In this document: positions 1 through 7,487 of the stretch, piece after piece | Layout: each line of letters starts with the position of its first letter | Numbering within the stretch: position 1 is the stretch's first letter | Origin: Aquabacterium sp. | Lineage (GTDB): Bacteria; Pseudomonadota; Gammaproteobacteria; Burkholderiales; Burkholderiaceae_C | DNA: 16,653 nucleotides | NCBI GenBank assembly: GCA_030654555.1 | Contig: JAURXG010000653.1 | Location: forward strand, 1 to 16,653 | Reading direction: 5' to 3' | Program-made: the position numbers and the translations under genes | The notes under the pieces: generated by a model | What the model was told of the DNA's origin: nothing | Databases searched by the model: none | The model's input: the letters and a program-made list of their open reading frames with translations, nothing else

Positions 1-966
1 CTGCTGGCGCTGGGCGCCTGCACATCGATGCCCGCAGCGCCAACCGCACCGGCGCCGCCGCCGGCACGGCCCACCGCGGCGGCACCAGCGGCCGCACCCG
101 CGCCGACGGACGGGGAGAACGCGGTGGAATCGGCCCGGCGCTCGGTCCGCTCGAGCACCGAGTGGCTGGCGCGGGGCGTGGACAGCTGGTTCGGCGACAA
201 GCCCTTCTCGGACGGCGGCAAGGTCAGCGACGGCCGGCTGAGCCTGGGTCTGGCGACACGTCAGCACGAGACACCCGACCTGAGCCTGCGCCTGAATGCG
301 CGGTTCCGCCTGCCCAACGTCGAGGACAGCACCTACCTGTTCCTGGGCCGTGACGATCCACGCGAGGTGATCACCGACAAGCCCGGTGCCTTCTCGCGCC
401 AGCAGCGCCTGCTGCGCGAGCGCGCCGCCGATCGCTCGTTCTTCGCCGGCCTGGGCGTGGCGCTGCACGACGGGGTGGACTTCCGGCTCGGCTTTCGCGG
501 CGGCCTGAAGCCGTACGCCCAGGTGCGCTACCGCCAGCATTGGCAACTGGCCAGCGCCGACCTGATCGACTTTCGCCAGACGCTGTTCTGGACCCTCGAC
601 GACCATGTCGGGTCGACGACGGCCTTGTCCTACGAGCACGCCTTCTCGCCGACGCTGGCCGGCCGCTGGCTGAATTCGGCCACCATCACCCAGCGCGCGC
701 GCCACTTCGACTGGTCCAGCAACCTCGGTGCCTACCAGTTGATGGGCCCGCAGCGGCTGCTGTCGTTCGAGGCGCTGTTCAGCGGCGTCCAGGGGTCGGG
801 GGTTGCTATCTCCGACTATGGCCTGCAAACCAAGTGGCAGCAGCCGGTCTACAAGGACTGGCTGCTCGGCGAGGTGATCGTCGGCCACTTCTGGCCGCGC
901 GCCGATGCGGCCAGCCCGCGCCTGCGCGCCTGGGCCCTCGGCGGGGTGGTGAAGATGAAGTTCTGA
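1..966 (+). CDS. Putative lipoprotein with outer-membrane beta-barrel, 5' end missing
   Basis: The frame is open from base 1, so the true start lies left of the window; the first ATG, at 28, is too late. The first codons read LLALGAC, a typical end of a lipoprotein signal peptide with the lipidated Cys at bases 19-21. A linker rich in Ala and Pro follows (to about base 115), then about 280 residues with many alternating aromatic/hydrophobic strands (for example LSLRLNARFRL, YAQVRYRQHW, LLGEVIVGHFW) and a C-terminal Phe (VVKMKF), as is usual for outer-membrane barrels. I infer an envelope protein of unknown function; I do not recognise the family. A lipid anchor together with a barrel is somewhat unusual, so the Cys could be fortuitous. 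The stop lies 85 bases before the TIR gene, so a functional link is possible but not shown. Confidence 0.7.
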   Translation: MLALGACTSMPAAPTAPAPPPARPTAAAPAAAPAPTDGENAVESARRSVRSSTEWLARGVDSWFGDKPFSDGGKVSDGRLSLGLATRQHETPDLSLRLNARFRLPNVEDSTYLFLGRDDPREVITDKPGAFSRQQRLLRERAADRSFFAGLGVALHDGVDFRLGFRGGLKPYAQVRYRQHWQLASADLIDFRQTLFWTLDDHVGSTTALSYEHAFSPTLAGRWLNSATITQRARHFDWSSNLGAYQLMGPQRLLSFEALFSGVQGSGVAISDYGLQTKWQQPVYKDWLLGEVIVGHFWPRADAASPRLRAWALGGVVKMKF

Positions 967-1016
967 CCGCGGACCGGGCGCGGCGGACCCGATCGCGGTG
1001 CGCTGACCCGCGGCGT

Positions 1017-1045
1017 TTGACAGCCCCCACGGCAGTGGACACACT
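1017..1045 (+). promoter_or_regulatory. Possible promoter of the TIR/STAND pair
   Basis: A perfect -35 hexamer TTGACA (1017-1022) is followed after 17 bases by CACACT (1040-1045), which matches the -10 consensus at three of six positions. The expected transcription start falls at about 1052, the A of the TIR gene's ATG, and no Shine-Dalgarno sequence precedes that ATG, so the transcript could be leaderless. The weak -10 keeps this tentative. An inverted repeat ACCGCG/CGCGGT (966-971 and 994-999) directly after the upstream stop may help end the preceding transcript. Confidence 0.35.
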
Positions 1046-1051
1046 TGCCCG

Positions 1052-2539
1052 ATGCCGCTGCAACAGGTGTTCCTCAGCTACAGCCACCGCGATGACGAAC
1101 CCTATGGCCCGCAGAACCGGCGCTGGGTCGAGGAGTTCGAGACCGCGTTGCGCTCGTCCATCGGCCAGCGCATCGGCCCGGGCCGTGTCGAGGTGTGGCG
1201 CGACAAGCGCCGGCTGACCGGCAACGAGCTGTTCGACGCGCAGATCGAGCAGCAGCTCGACCGCTCGGCGATCTTCGTCACCGTGCTGTCGCAGCACTAC
1301 CTGTCGTCGGCCTATTGCCGCAAGGAGCTGCAGGCCTTCGGCCAGCGCCACCTCGAGCGTGGCGACCTGCAGGTGGACCACCTCAGCCGCATCGTCAAGG
1401 TCTACCGCCGCGCCATCGACCGGGCCGACCTGCGCCGCTTCGTCGACCTGCCGGCGCTGATCCCCGAGGTCGACGGCACCACCGGCTACGAGCTGTACTA
1501 CGTCGACGACGGCGGCGTCGACCGCGACGTGCTGCTCGACCCCGGCAAGGCCGGGCTGTACTGGCAGCGCGCCGACGACATCGCACTGGCCATCAAGCGT
1601 TTGCTCGACAGCGCCGACGATGCGCCGGTCGCGGGTGCCGCAGCGTCGGCCCAGCCGGTGGTCTACCTGGCCCGCACCGCCAGCGACATGAAAGACCTGC
1701 GCGAGGCGCTGCAGCGTGAGCTGGAAGACCGCGGCTGCCGCGTGCTGCCCGACGGCGAGCCGCCCGAAGAGGCCCAGGCCTATGCCGCGGCGGTGCGCGC
1801 CGATCTGCAGCAGGCCCAGCTGTCGGTGCACCTGGTGGGCGCGCGCTACGGCTCGATCCCCGAGGGCGCCGACGCCTCCGGCGTGGTGCTGCAGGCCGAT
1901 CTGGCGCTGGCACAGCCGGGGCCCTTGCGCAGCCTGCTGTGGTCGCCGCCCGAGGTCACCGCCGACGGGGTGACCGAGCCGCGGCAGCGCGAGTTCATCG
2001 ACCGGCTGGAGCAGGCTGCCTTCGAACGCGATCGCGCCGAGTTCGTGCGCTCGTCGATCGAGCAGCTGAAGTCGCTGCTGATCGACCGGCTGCGCCCACC
2101 GCCGGCCGCGGCGCCCGCGCCGGTGGCCACGGCCGACGGCGCGGCCGCCACCGCCGTCTACCTGGTGTGCGATCCGGTCGACCGCGCCGACACCAAGCCG
2201 CTGAAGGACGCGCTGGTGGCGCTGGGGTTTGCCGTCACCCGGCCGTCGATCGAAGGCACCACCGACGAGCTGCTCGAGGAGAACAAGGCCAACCTGCTGG
2301 GCTGCGACGTGGTGGTGGTGGTGTGGGGCCAGACCCGCGAGGCCTGGGTGCGCGGCAAGCTGCGCGAGGCCCTGCAGGCGCCGGGCTGGGGACGTGACCG
2401 GCCCTACCAGGGCAAGTTCGTCGTGGTGGTGCCGCCGGACACGCCGGCCAAGCTGGACTTCGACGTGCCGCCCGACGTGGTGGTGCTGCGCGGCGCGGGG
2501 GCCACCGAGCAGCTCGAAGGCCTGCTGCGGCGCCACTGA
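1052..2539 (+). CDS. TIR-domain protein with DUF4062-like and third Rossmann-like domain
   Basis: This 495-residue protein is a probable effector of a conflict system. Residues 5-about 140 form a TIR domain: it opens with VFLSYSHRDD, continues with VEVWRDKRRL, and holds SSAYCRKEL, where Glu92 sits at the position of the catalytic glutamate of NAD+-cleaving TIR domains. Residues about 202-345 (PVVYLARTASDMKDLREAL, then VHLVGARYG) resemble the DUF4062 type of Rossmann-like domain found beside TIR and STAND proteins. Residues about 368-495 are a third alpha/beta unit (VYLVCDPVDRADTK, CDVVVVVWGQ) that looks TIR-like or deoxyribosyltransferase-like. Pro/Ala-rich linkers separate the units. There is no signal peptide or membrane segment, so it should be cytosolic. 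The STAND gene starts 18 bases after its stop, indicating an operon. TIR assignment is firm; enzymatic activity and the identity of the last two domains are inference. Confidence 0.9.
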   Translation: MPLQQVFLSYSHRDDEPYGPQNRRWVEEFETALRSSIGQRIGPGRVEVWRDKRRLTGNELFDAQIEQQLDRSAIFVTVLSQHYLSSAYCRKELQAFGQRHLERGDLQVDHLSRIVKVYRRAIDRADLRRFVDLPALIPEVDGTTGYELYYVDDGGVDRDVLLDPGKAGLYWQRADDIALAIKRLLDSADDAPVAGAAASAQPVVYLARTASDMKDLREALQRELEDRGCRVLPDGEPPEEAQAYAAAVRADLQQAQLSVHLVGARYGSIPEGADASGVVLQADLALAQPGPLRSLLWSPPEVTADGVTEPRQREFIDRLEQAAFERDRAEFVRSSIEQLKSLLIDRLRPPPAAAPAPVATADGAAATAVYLVCDPVDRADTKPLKDALVALGFAVTRPSIEGTTDELLEENKANLLGCDVVVVVWGQTREAWVRGKLREALQAPGWGRDRPYQGKFVVVVPPDTPAKLDFDVPPDVVVLRGAGATEQLEGLLRRH

Positions 2540-2557
2540 GCCACCGTCGCCCAGGCC

Positions 2558-4798
2558 ATGGCCACCGACCCCAGCACCCCCCCGCCGCCCGGCACGCCGG
2601 CGCTGCGCAACCCCTTCCCCGGGCTGCGGCCCTTCGAGGCCGACGAGACGCACCTGTTCTTCGGCCGCGAAGGCCAGTCGGCGCAGATCGTCGCGCGGCT
2701 GGCGCGCCAGCGCTTCGTCGCGGTGGTGGGCACCTCGGGCAGCGGCAAGTCGTCGCTGGTGCGTGCCGGGCTGCTGCCGATGCTCGAAGGCGGCTTCATG
2801 GCGGGCGCCGGCTCGTTCTGGCGCTTTGCGGTGATGCGCCCGGGCAACCACCCCATCCACCATCTGGCGGCGGCGCTGGCCGACCCGGCGGTGCTGGGCG
2901 GCGAGGCGGTGGATGCCACGCTGCGCACGCCGCTGATCGAGGCCGTGCTGCGGCGCAGCGGGCTGGGCCTGATCGACGCCTTCCGCCAGGCCCGGCTGGC
3001 ACCGCACGAGAACCTGCTGGTGGTGGTCGACCAGTTCGAGGAGCTGTTCCGCTTCCAGGGCCTGGGCCAGGCCGCGGGCGACGGCAGCGCCGGCACACCG
3101 GCCGCCGACGAGGCCAGCGCCTTCGTCAACCTGCTGATCGAGGCGGCGCGCGCCACCGGCCTGCCGATCTACATCGTGCTGACGATGCGCTCGGATTTTC
3201 TCGGCGACTGCGCGCGATTTCGCGACCTGCCCGAGACGCTGAACGACGGCCAGTACCTGGTGCCGCGGCTGGGCCGCGACCAGCGCCGCGCCACCATCGA
3301 GGGGCCGGTGGCGGTGAGCGGCGCCACCATCGCGCCGCGCCTGACGCAGCGCCTGCTCAACGACGCCGGCGACGACCCCGACGCCCTGCCCGTGCAGCAG
3401 CACGCGTTGATGCGCACCTGGGACGCCTGGCATGCCGCCGGGGCGCAGGGCCCGATCGACCTGCCGCATTACCTGTCGGTGGGCGGCATGGTGCAGGCGC
3501 TGTCCTTGCATGCCGACCAGGCCTACGCCACGCTGGCCGCGCACGAAGGCGACCAGGCCGTGGCGCAGCAGCTGTTCCGCGGCCTCTGCGAGCGCCTGGC
3601 CGACTACCGCGAGACGCGCCGCCCGACGCGCCTGGCCGACCTGTGCGAGGCCGCCGGCACCGACATCCCCACGATGGCCCGGGTGATCGACGCCTTCCGC
3701 CGCGACGGCCGCACCTTCATCGTGCCGGGCTGGCCCGCCGAGCTGACCCCCGACACGGTGATCGACCTGTCGCACGAGTCGCTGATCCGGCAATGGTCGA
3801 CGCTGCGCGAGTGGGTGCAGCGGGAATCACGCTCGGCCGCGCTGTACCAGCGGCTGCGCCAGACCGCGCTGCTGTGGCCGCAGCAAGCCGCGCTGTGGCG
3901 CAACCCCGATCTGGAGCGGGCGCTGCAATGGCAGCGCGACGAGGCACCGCGTGCGGCCTGGGCACGCCGCTACGGCAGCGAGGACGACTTCGCGCGCGCG
4001 CTGGCCTTCCTGCAGGCCAGCGAGGCGGCCTGGCGCGAGGAGACCGAGCGCGCCGCCCTGGCCCAGCGCGAGGCCGCCGAAGAGGCGATGCAGCGGCGCA
4101 CCCAGCAGGAGCGCGAGGCCCGGCTGCAGGCTGAGGTGCAGGCGCTGCAATCACGCAAGCGGCTGCTGCAGGCGGTGCTGGTGCTGCTGCCGGCGCTGCT
4201 GGCCGGCCTGGTCTGGGCCGAGTACAACCGCCGCCAGGTGGCGGCACAGGCCCACATCGCCCGGCTGCGCGCCGAAGAGGCGCATGCGGCGGGCAAGATG
4301 GCGGCCGCGGCGGCGGCGCAGGCCTTGCAGGAGAAGGCCAAGGCCGAGCAGGCGCGCGACGAGTCGGTGCAGTTGCTGGAGCGGCTGACCAACACCAACC
4401 GCCTCAAGCGGGCCTTCCTGACGGGCGACGCGGCCACCATCCAGCAACTGGCCGACACCGTGCAGCCCGACCCGGCGCTGCGCTTCGGCGCGTCGCGCAC
4501 GGCGATGGGCTGGCGCACGCCCGACGGCAAGGCGGTCTACCGCTTCGACCTGTACCCCACCGCCGACAGCCTGAAGGGCGTGCTGAAGTCGGCCTCTCAG
4601 ATCAGCTACTACATGAACAATTCGACCTTCGTCACCAAGCTGCTGTCGGCCGGCGCGGGCAACGGCTTCCGGGCCACCTACAACGGCTGGGGCTGCCTGT
4701 ACACGGTGTACGTGCTGATCGAATACGCCGACCCCGACCAGCCGCCCCGGCTGACGCAGTACGACCAGTGCGCGGTGCTGGAAGACGTGGCGCGCTGA
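2558..4798 (+). CDS. Membrane-anchored nSTAND1 NTPase with C-terminal pYEATS-like domain
   Basis: This 746-residue protein is a STAND-class signalling NTPase. Residues 18-36 (NPFPGLRPF and HLFFGRE) are the hallmark entry of the nSTAND1 family. Walker A is GTSGSGKSS (58-66), Walker B is LLVVVDQFEELF (153-164), a sensor-like TMRSDF lies at 209-214, and the winged-helix part ends with DLSHESLIRQW (403-413). Charged coiled coils rich in Ala, Glu and Arg (about 484-534 and 556-612) flank one transmembrane helix at 536-554 (VLVLLPALLAGLVW). Family members often carry WD40 or TPR repeats at the C-terminus; here residues 658-741 instead show a pYEATS-like pattern: YRFDLYP, NNSTF, GNGFRATYNGWG and TVYVLIEY. 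This suggests a sensing domain on the far side of the helix. The start follows the TIR gene by 18 bases with no strong ribosome site. It ends in TGA followed at once by TAA. NTPase class is firm, the pYEATS call moderate, the role in immunity inferred. Confidence 0.9.
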   Translation: MATDPSTPPPPGTPALRNPFPGLRPFEADETHLFFGREGQSAQIVARLARQRFVAVVGTSGSGKSSLVRAGLLPMLEGGFMAGAGSFWRFAVMRPGNHPIHHLAAALADPAVLGGEAVDATLRTPLIEAVLRRSGLGLIDAFRQARLAPHENLLVVVDQFEELFRFQGLGQAAGDGSAGTPAADEASAFVNLLIEAARATGLPIYIVLTMRSDFLGDCARFRDLPETLNDGQYLVPRLGRDQRRATIEGPVAVSGATIAPRLTQRLLNDAGDDPDALPVQQHALMRTWDAWHAAGAQGPIDLPHYLSVGGMVQALSLHADQAYATLAAHEGDQAVAQQLFRGLCERLADYRETRRPTRLADLCEAAGTDIPTMARVIDAFRRDGRTFIVPGWPAELTPDTVIDLSHESLIRQWSTLREWVQRESRSAALYQRLRQTALLWPQQAALWRNPDLERALQWQRDEAPRAAWARRYGSEDDFARALAFLQASEAAWREETERAALAQREAAEEAMQRRTQQEREARLQAEVQALQSRKRLLQAVLVLLPALLAGLVWAEYNRRQVAAQAHIARLRAEEAHAAGKMAAAAAAQALQEKAKAEQARDESVQLLERLTNTNRLKRAFLTGDAATIQQLADTVQPDPALRFGASRTAMGWRTPDGKAVYRFDLYPTADSLKGVLKSASQISYYMNNSTFVTKLLSAGAGNGFRATYNGWGCLYTVYVLIEYADPDQPPRLTQYDQCAVLEDVAR

Positions 4799-4825
4799 TA
4801 ACGCCGATGGGACGCAGCCCGCCGC

Positions 4826-5599
4826 TCAGCCGCGGTACGACGGATCGGCCCGATCCACCAGCCGCTGCATCGCGTCGAAGGCGTCCTGCCCGGCGCCGAA
4901 GGTCGGGTTGAAGTTCAGCGAGTCCCGCACGCAGCCTTCCAGCACCGGTGCCGCGATCGGCCGCAGACGGCCCATCGCCATCGCGGTGACCTGCACCTCG
5001 CAGGCGCGCTGCAGCAGCCACATCAGGCCGAAGGCATTGGCCAGGCTGAAGCCGATGGTCACCGGCCCGTGGTTGCGCAGCAGCAGCACCGGATTGCCGG
5101 CGGCGCTGGCCAGGATGCGCCGTCCTTCGTCGAGGTGCACCGTGATGCCCTCGAAGTCGTGGTACGCCACCTTGCCATACAGCTGCGCGGCGTAGAAGTT
5201 GGTGAAGCTCAGGCCCTCGTCGAGGCAGCACACCGCCATCGTCGGCGTGGTGTGCACGTGCATCACGCAGTGCGCGTCGGGCAGGGTCTCGTGGATCGCG
5301 CCGTGGAAGGTGAAGCCCGCCGGGTTGATCGGCCAGGCGCTGTCGCCGATGATCTTGCCGCGCACATCCACCTTCACCAGGTTGGACGCGCAGACCTCGC
5401 TGTAGTGCAGGCCGAAGGGGTTCAGCAGGAAGTGCCCCGGCTCGCCGGGCACGCGCAGCGAGATGTGGTTGTAGATCAGCTCGGTCCAGCCCAGCCGGTC
5501 GAAGATGCGGTAGGCCGCGGCCAGCTGCACACGCGCGGCCCATTCGGCCGGGGCAAGGTGGGCGGGGCGCGGGTAGGCGGCGTTCAGGTCCGTGGCCAT
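4826..5599 (-). CDS. Class II aldolase/adducin family protein
   Basis: This 257-residue protein belongs to the zinc-dependent class II aldolase/adducin superfamily (relatives of L-fuculose-phosphate aldolase and AraD). The metal ligands are visible: the HVH pair His114 and His116 in CVMHVHTTPTMAV, and His177 in LLLRNHGPVTIG. The early motif ELIYNHISLRVPG is also typical. The start is the ATG at 5599, with GGAG seven bases upstream; the frame stays open far upstream, but that stretch lies antisense-frame over the permease gene and is not real. It begins 41 bases after the fbpB-like stop on the same strand, so co-transcription is likely, although aldolases are not normal partners of iron importers. 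It converges on the STAND gene with only 27 bases between. The substrate cannot be told from the sequence; many such proteins in Burkholderiales are unassigned. Confidence 0.92.
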   Translation of the reverse strand: MATDLNAAYPRPAHLAPAEWAARVQLAAAYRIFDRLGWTELIYNHISLRVPGEPGHFLLNPFGLHYSEVCASNLVKVDVRGKIIGDSAWPINPAGFTFHGAIHETLPDAHCVMHVHTTPTMAVCCLDEGLSFTNFYAAQLYGKVAYHDFEGITVHLDEGRRILASAAGNPVLLLRNHGPVTIGFSLANAFGLMWLLQRACEVQVTAMAMGRLRPIAAPVLEGCVRDSLNFNPTFGAGQDAFDAMQRLVDRADPSYRG

Positions 5600-5640
5600 G
5601 TTGAGGCTCCGATCAGGCACAAGCCGCAGATTCTGCGCGT

Positions 5641-7413
5641 TCAACTGGCACCGACCGCGCGCCCCTTGGCGATCTGCCGGCAGATGAAGACCATCGGCAG
5701 CAGGCCCACCGCCACGATCGCCAGCGCGGCGGTGGAGGCCTCGGCCAGGCGCTCGTCGGCGGCCAGCGTGTAGGCCTGGGGGGCCAGCGTGTCGAAGTTG
5801 AACGGGCGCATCACCAGCGTGGCCGGCAGCTCCTTCATCACGTCGATGAAGACCAGCAGCGCGGCGGTGAGCATGCTGCCGCGCAGCAGCGGCAGGTGCA
5901 CGCGCCGCAGCGTCTGCGCCGGCGTGTGGCCCAGGCTGCGCGCGGCCTGGTCCATGCTGGGGGTGATCTTGGCGAGGCCGGCGTCCACCGCCTGCATCGC
6001 CGCGGTGAGGTAACGCACCAGGCACGCGTACACCAGCGCGGCGATGCCGCCGGTGATCAGCAGCCCCGGCTGCAGCCCGAACCACTGCTGCGCCAGCGCG
6101 GCCAGCGCGTGGTCGAGCCGGGTCACCGGGATCAGCACGCCCACCGCGATCACCGAGCCGGGCAGCGCATAGCCCAGCCCCGCGATGCGGTGCGCCCAGC
6201 GCATCGCGCCGCCGCGGTGCACCCGCGCGGCATAGCCGATCAGCAGCGCCAGCGCCACCGCCAGCAAGGCGGTCAGCCCGGCCAGCAGCACGCTGTTGCC
6301 GGCCAGGCGCACGAAGCGCTCGCCAAACTGCGCATCGCCCTCGGTCAGCGCCATGCGCAGCAGCAGGCCCGCCGGCAGCAGGAAGCCGCCGGCCAGCGGC
6401 AGCGCACAGGCCACCCAGGCCAGCGCCGCCCGGCGGCCCGTCAGCGGTGCGCGGTGGGCGCCGCCGCGGTGCTGGCCGGTCTCGGCAAAGCGGCGGCGCC
6501 CGCGCGACAGGCGCTCGAACACCAGCACCGCGATCACGAAGGCCAGCAGCACCAGCGCCAGCTGCGCGGCGGCCACCCGGTCGCCCAGCGAGAACCAGGC
6601 GCGGTAGATGCCGGTGGTGAAGGTCTGCACCGCGAAGTAGCTCACCGTGCCGAAATCGGCCAGCGTCTCCATCAGCGCCAGTGCCACGCCGCCGGCGATC
6701 GCCGGTCGCGCCATCGGCAGCGACACCCGCAGCCAGCCCTGCCAGGGGGTGAGGCCCAGCGAGCGCGCCACCTCGATGGTGGCGCCGCCGCGCTCGATGA
6801 AGGCGGTGCGCGCCATCAGGTAGACGTAGGGATAGAGCACCAGCGAGAACATCAGCACCGCGCCACCGGTGCTGCGCACATCGGGGAACCAGTAGTCGGT
6901 GCGTCGCCAGCCGAAGGCCTCGCGCAGCGCGGTCTGCACCGGGCCCACGTACTGCAGCAGGTCGGTGTAGGTGTAGGCGGCCACGTAGGCCGGCATCGCC
7001 AGCGGCAGCACCAGCGCCCATTCGAAGGTGGCGCGGCCGGTGAACTGGTGCCGCGTCACCAGCCAGGCCGAGCCCACGCCCAGCATGGTCACGCCGATGC
7101 CCACGCCCAGGCACAGCCACAGCGTGGTGACGATGTAGTCGGGCAGCACGGTGGAGGCCAGGTGCGCCCAGGTGCCGCCGGTGCCACCGGCAAACACATG
7201 CGAGCCCACCGACAGGATGGGCACGGCCACCAGCGCCGCGGTGAGCAGCGCGAAGGCCAGCAGCCACGACCAGCGCCGCCCACGCAAGGCGCCCGGGGCC
7301 GGGCGCGACCGCACGGTCAGGGGCAGGGTCTCAGGGTGGACGGGCAAGATCGGAGGCAGGCGAGTCGACGGGCTCGCCGCAGTGTATCGGCGCGCCTCGT
7401 TGCCTCGATCCAC
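5641..7413 (-). CDS. fbpB: FbpB-type ABC transporter permease, two fused membrane halves
   Basis: This is the inner-membrane permease of a ferric-iron (FbpABC/AfuABC) type importer. It consists of two homologous multi-helix halves in one chain, about 12 helices in all, the first at about residues 48-68. Each half has the EAA loop that docks the ATPase: EVARSLGLTPWQGW (214-227) and QAARSLGHTPAQTL (489-502), both followed by LP. The stretch DVMKELPATLVMRPFNFD (524-541) is characteristic of FbpB-like permeases. The given start is a GTG at 7413 without a ribosome site. A TTG at about 7344 and a GTG at 7314, giving 557 residues, are alternatives; a -10-like TACACT on the minus strand at 7381-7386 would favour a later start. 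The ATPase gene is divergent from it. No substrate-binding protein is present, so the metal or substrate (iron, possibly thiamine or another solute) rests on family similarity. Confidence 0.92.
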   Translation of the reverse strand: MDRGNEARRYTAASPSTRLPPILPVHPETLPLTVRSRPAPGALRGRRWSWLLAFALLTAALVAVPILSVGSHVFAGGTGGTWAHLASTVLPDYIVTTLWLCLGVGIGVTMLGVGSAWLVTRHQFTGRATFEWALVLPLAMPAYVAAYTYTDLLQYVGPVQTALREAFGWRRTDYWFPDVRSTGGAVLMFSLVLYPYVYLMARTAFIERGGATIEVARSLGLTPWQGWLRVSLPMARPAIAGGVALALMETLADFGTVSYFAVQTFTTGIYRAWFSLGDRVAAAQLALVLLAFVIAVLVFERLSRGRRRFAETGQHRGGAHRAPLTGRRAALAWVACALPLAGGFLLPAGLLLRMALTEGDAQFGERFVRLAGNSVLLAGLTALLAVALALLIGYAARVHRGGAMRWAHRIAGLGYALPGSVIAVGVLIPVTRLDHALAALAQQWFGLQPGLLITGGIAALVYACLVRYLTAAMQAVDAGLAKITPSMDQAARSLGHTPAQTLRRVHLPLLRGSMLTAALLVFIDVMKELPATLVMRPFNFDTLAPQAYTLAADERLAEASTAALAIVAVGLLPMVFICRQIAKGRAVGAS

Positions 7414-7487
7414 GTGGCCGGCCGACCCGGCCAGGCGCCACGGCGGCGCAAGCGGCTGCAGCGGGCTCGCCCTATCATCCTGGTTCC
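7414..7487. promoter_or_regulatory. Divergent intergenic region between fbpB-like and fbpC-like genes
   Basis: The two transporter genes are read outward from here, so promoters for both should lie in or near this stretch. On the plus strand TATCAT (7473-7478) resembles a -10 box and would start transcription close to the fbpC ATG at 7488, but no fitting -35 hexamer is seen. If fbpB really starts at 7314, the control region widens to 7315-7487 and includes the minus-strand TACACT at 7381-7386. I see no convincing Fur box. Confidence 0.3.

Noticed and set aside
1395..2358. Repeated GTGGTGGTGG-like runs and short Arg-rich frames inside the TIR gene
   Set aside because: They come from valine codons in beta-strands and from high GC, not from a repeat element.
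806..3793. A 995-residue open frame on the minus strand across the TIR and STAND genes
   Set aside because: Very His-, Arg-, Gln- and Ala-rich sequence without motifs, antisense to two clear genes; typical of high-GC DNA.
4826..7267. An 813-residue minus-strand frame that would fuse the aldolase to an upstream region
   Set aside because: Only the last 257 residues are aldolase; the rest is an Arg/Gly/Ala-rich out-of-frame reading of the permease gene. A good ribosome site marks the ATG at 5599.
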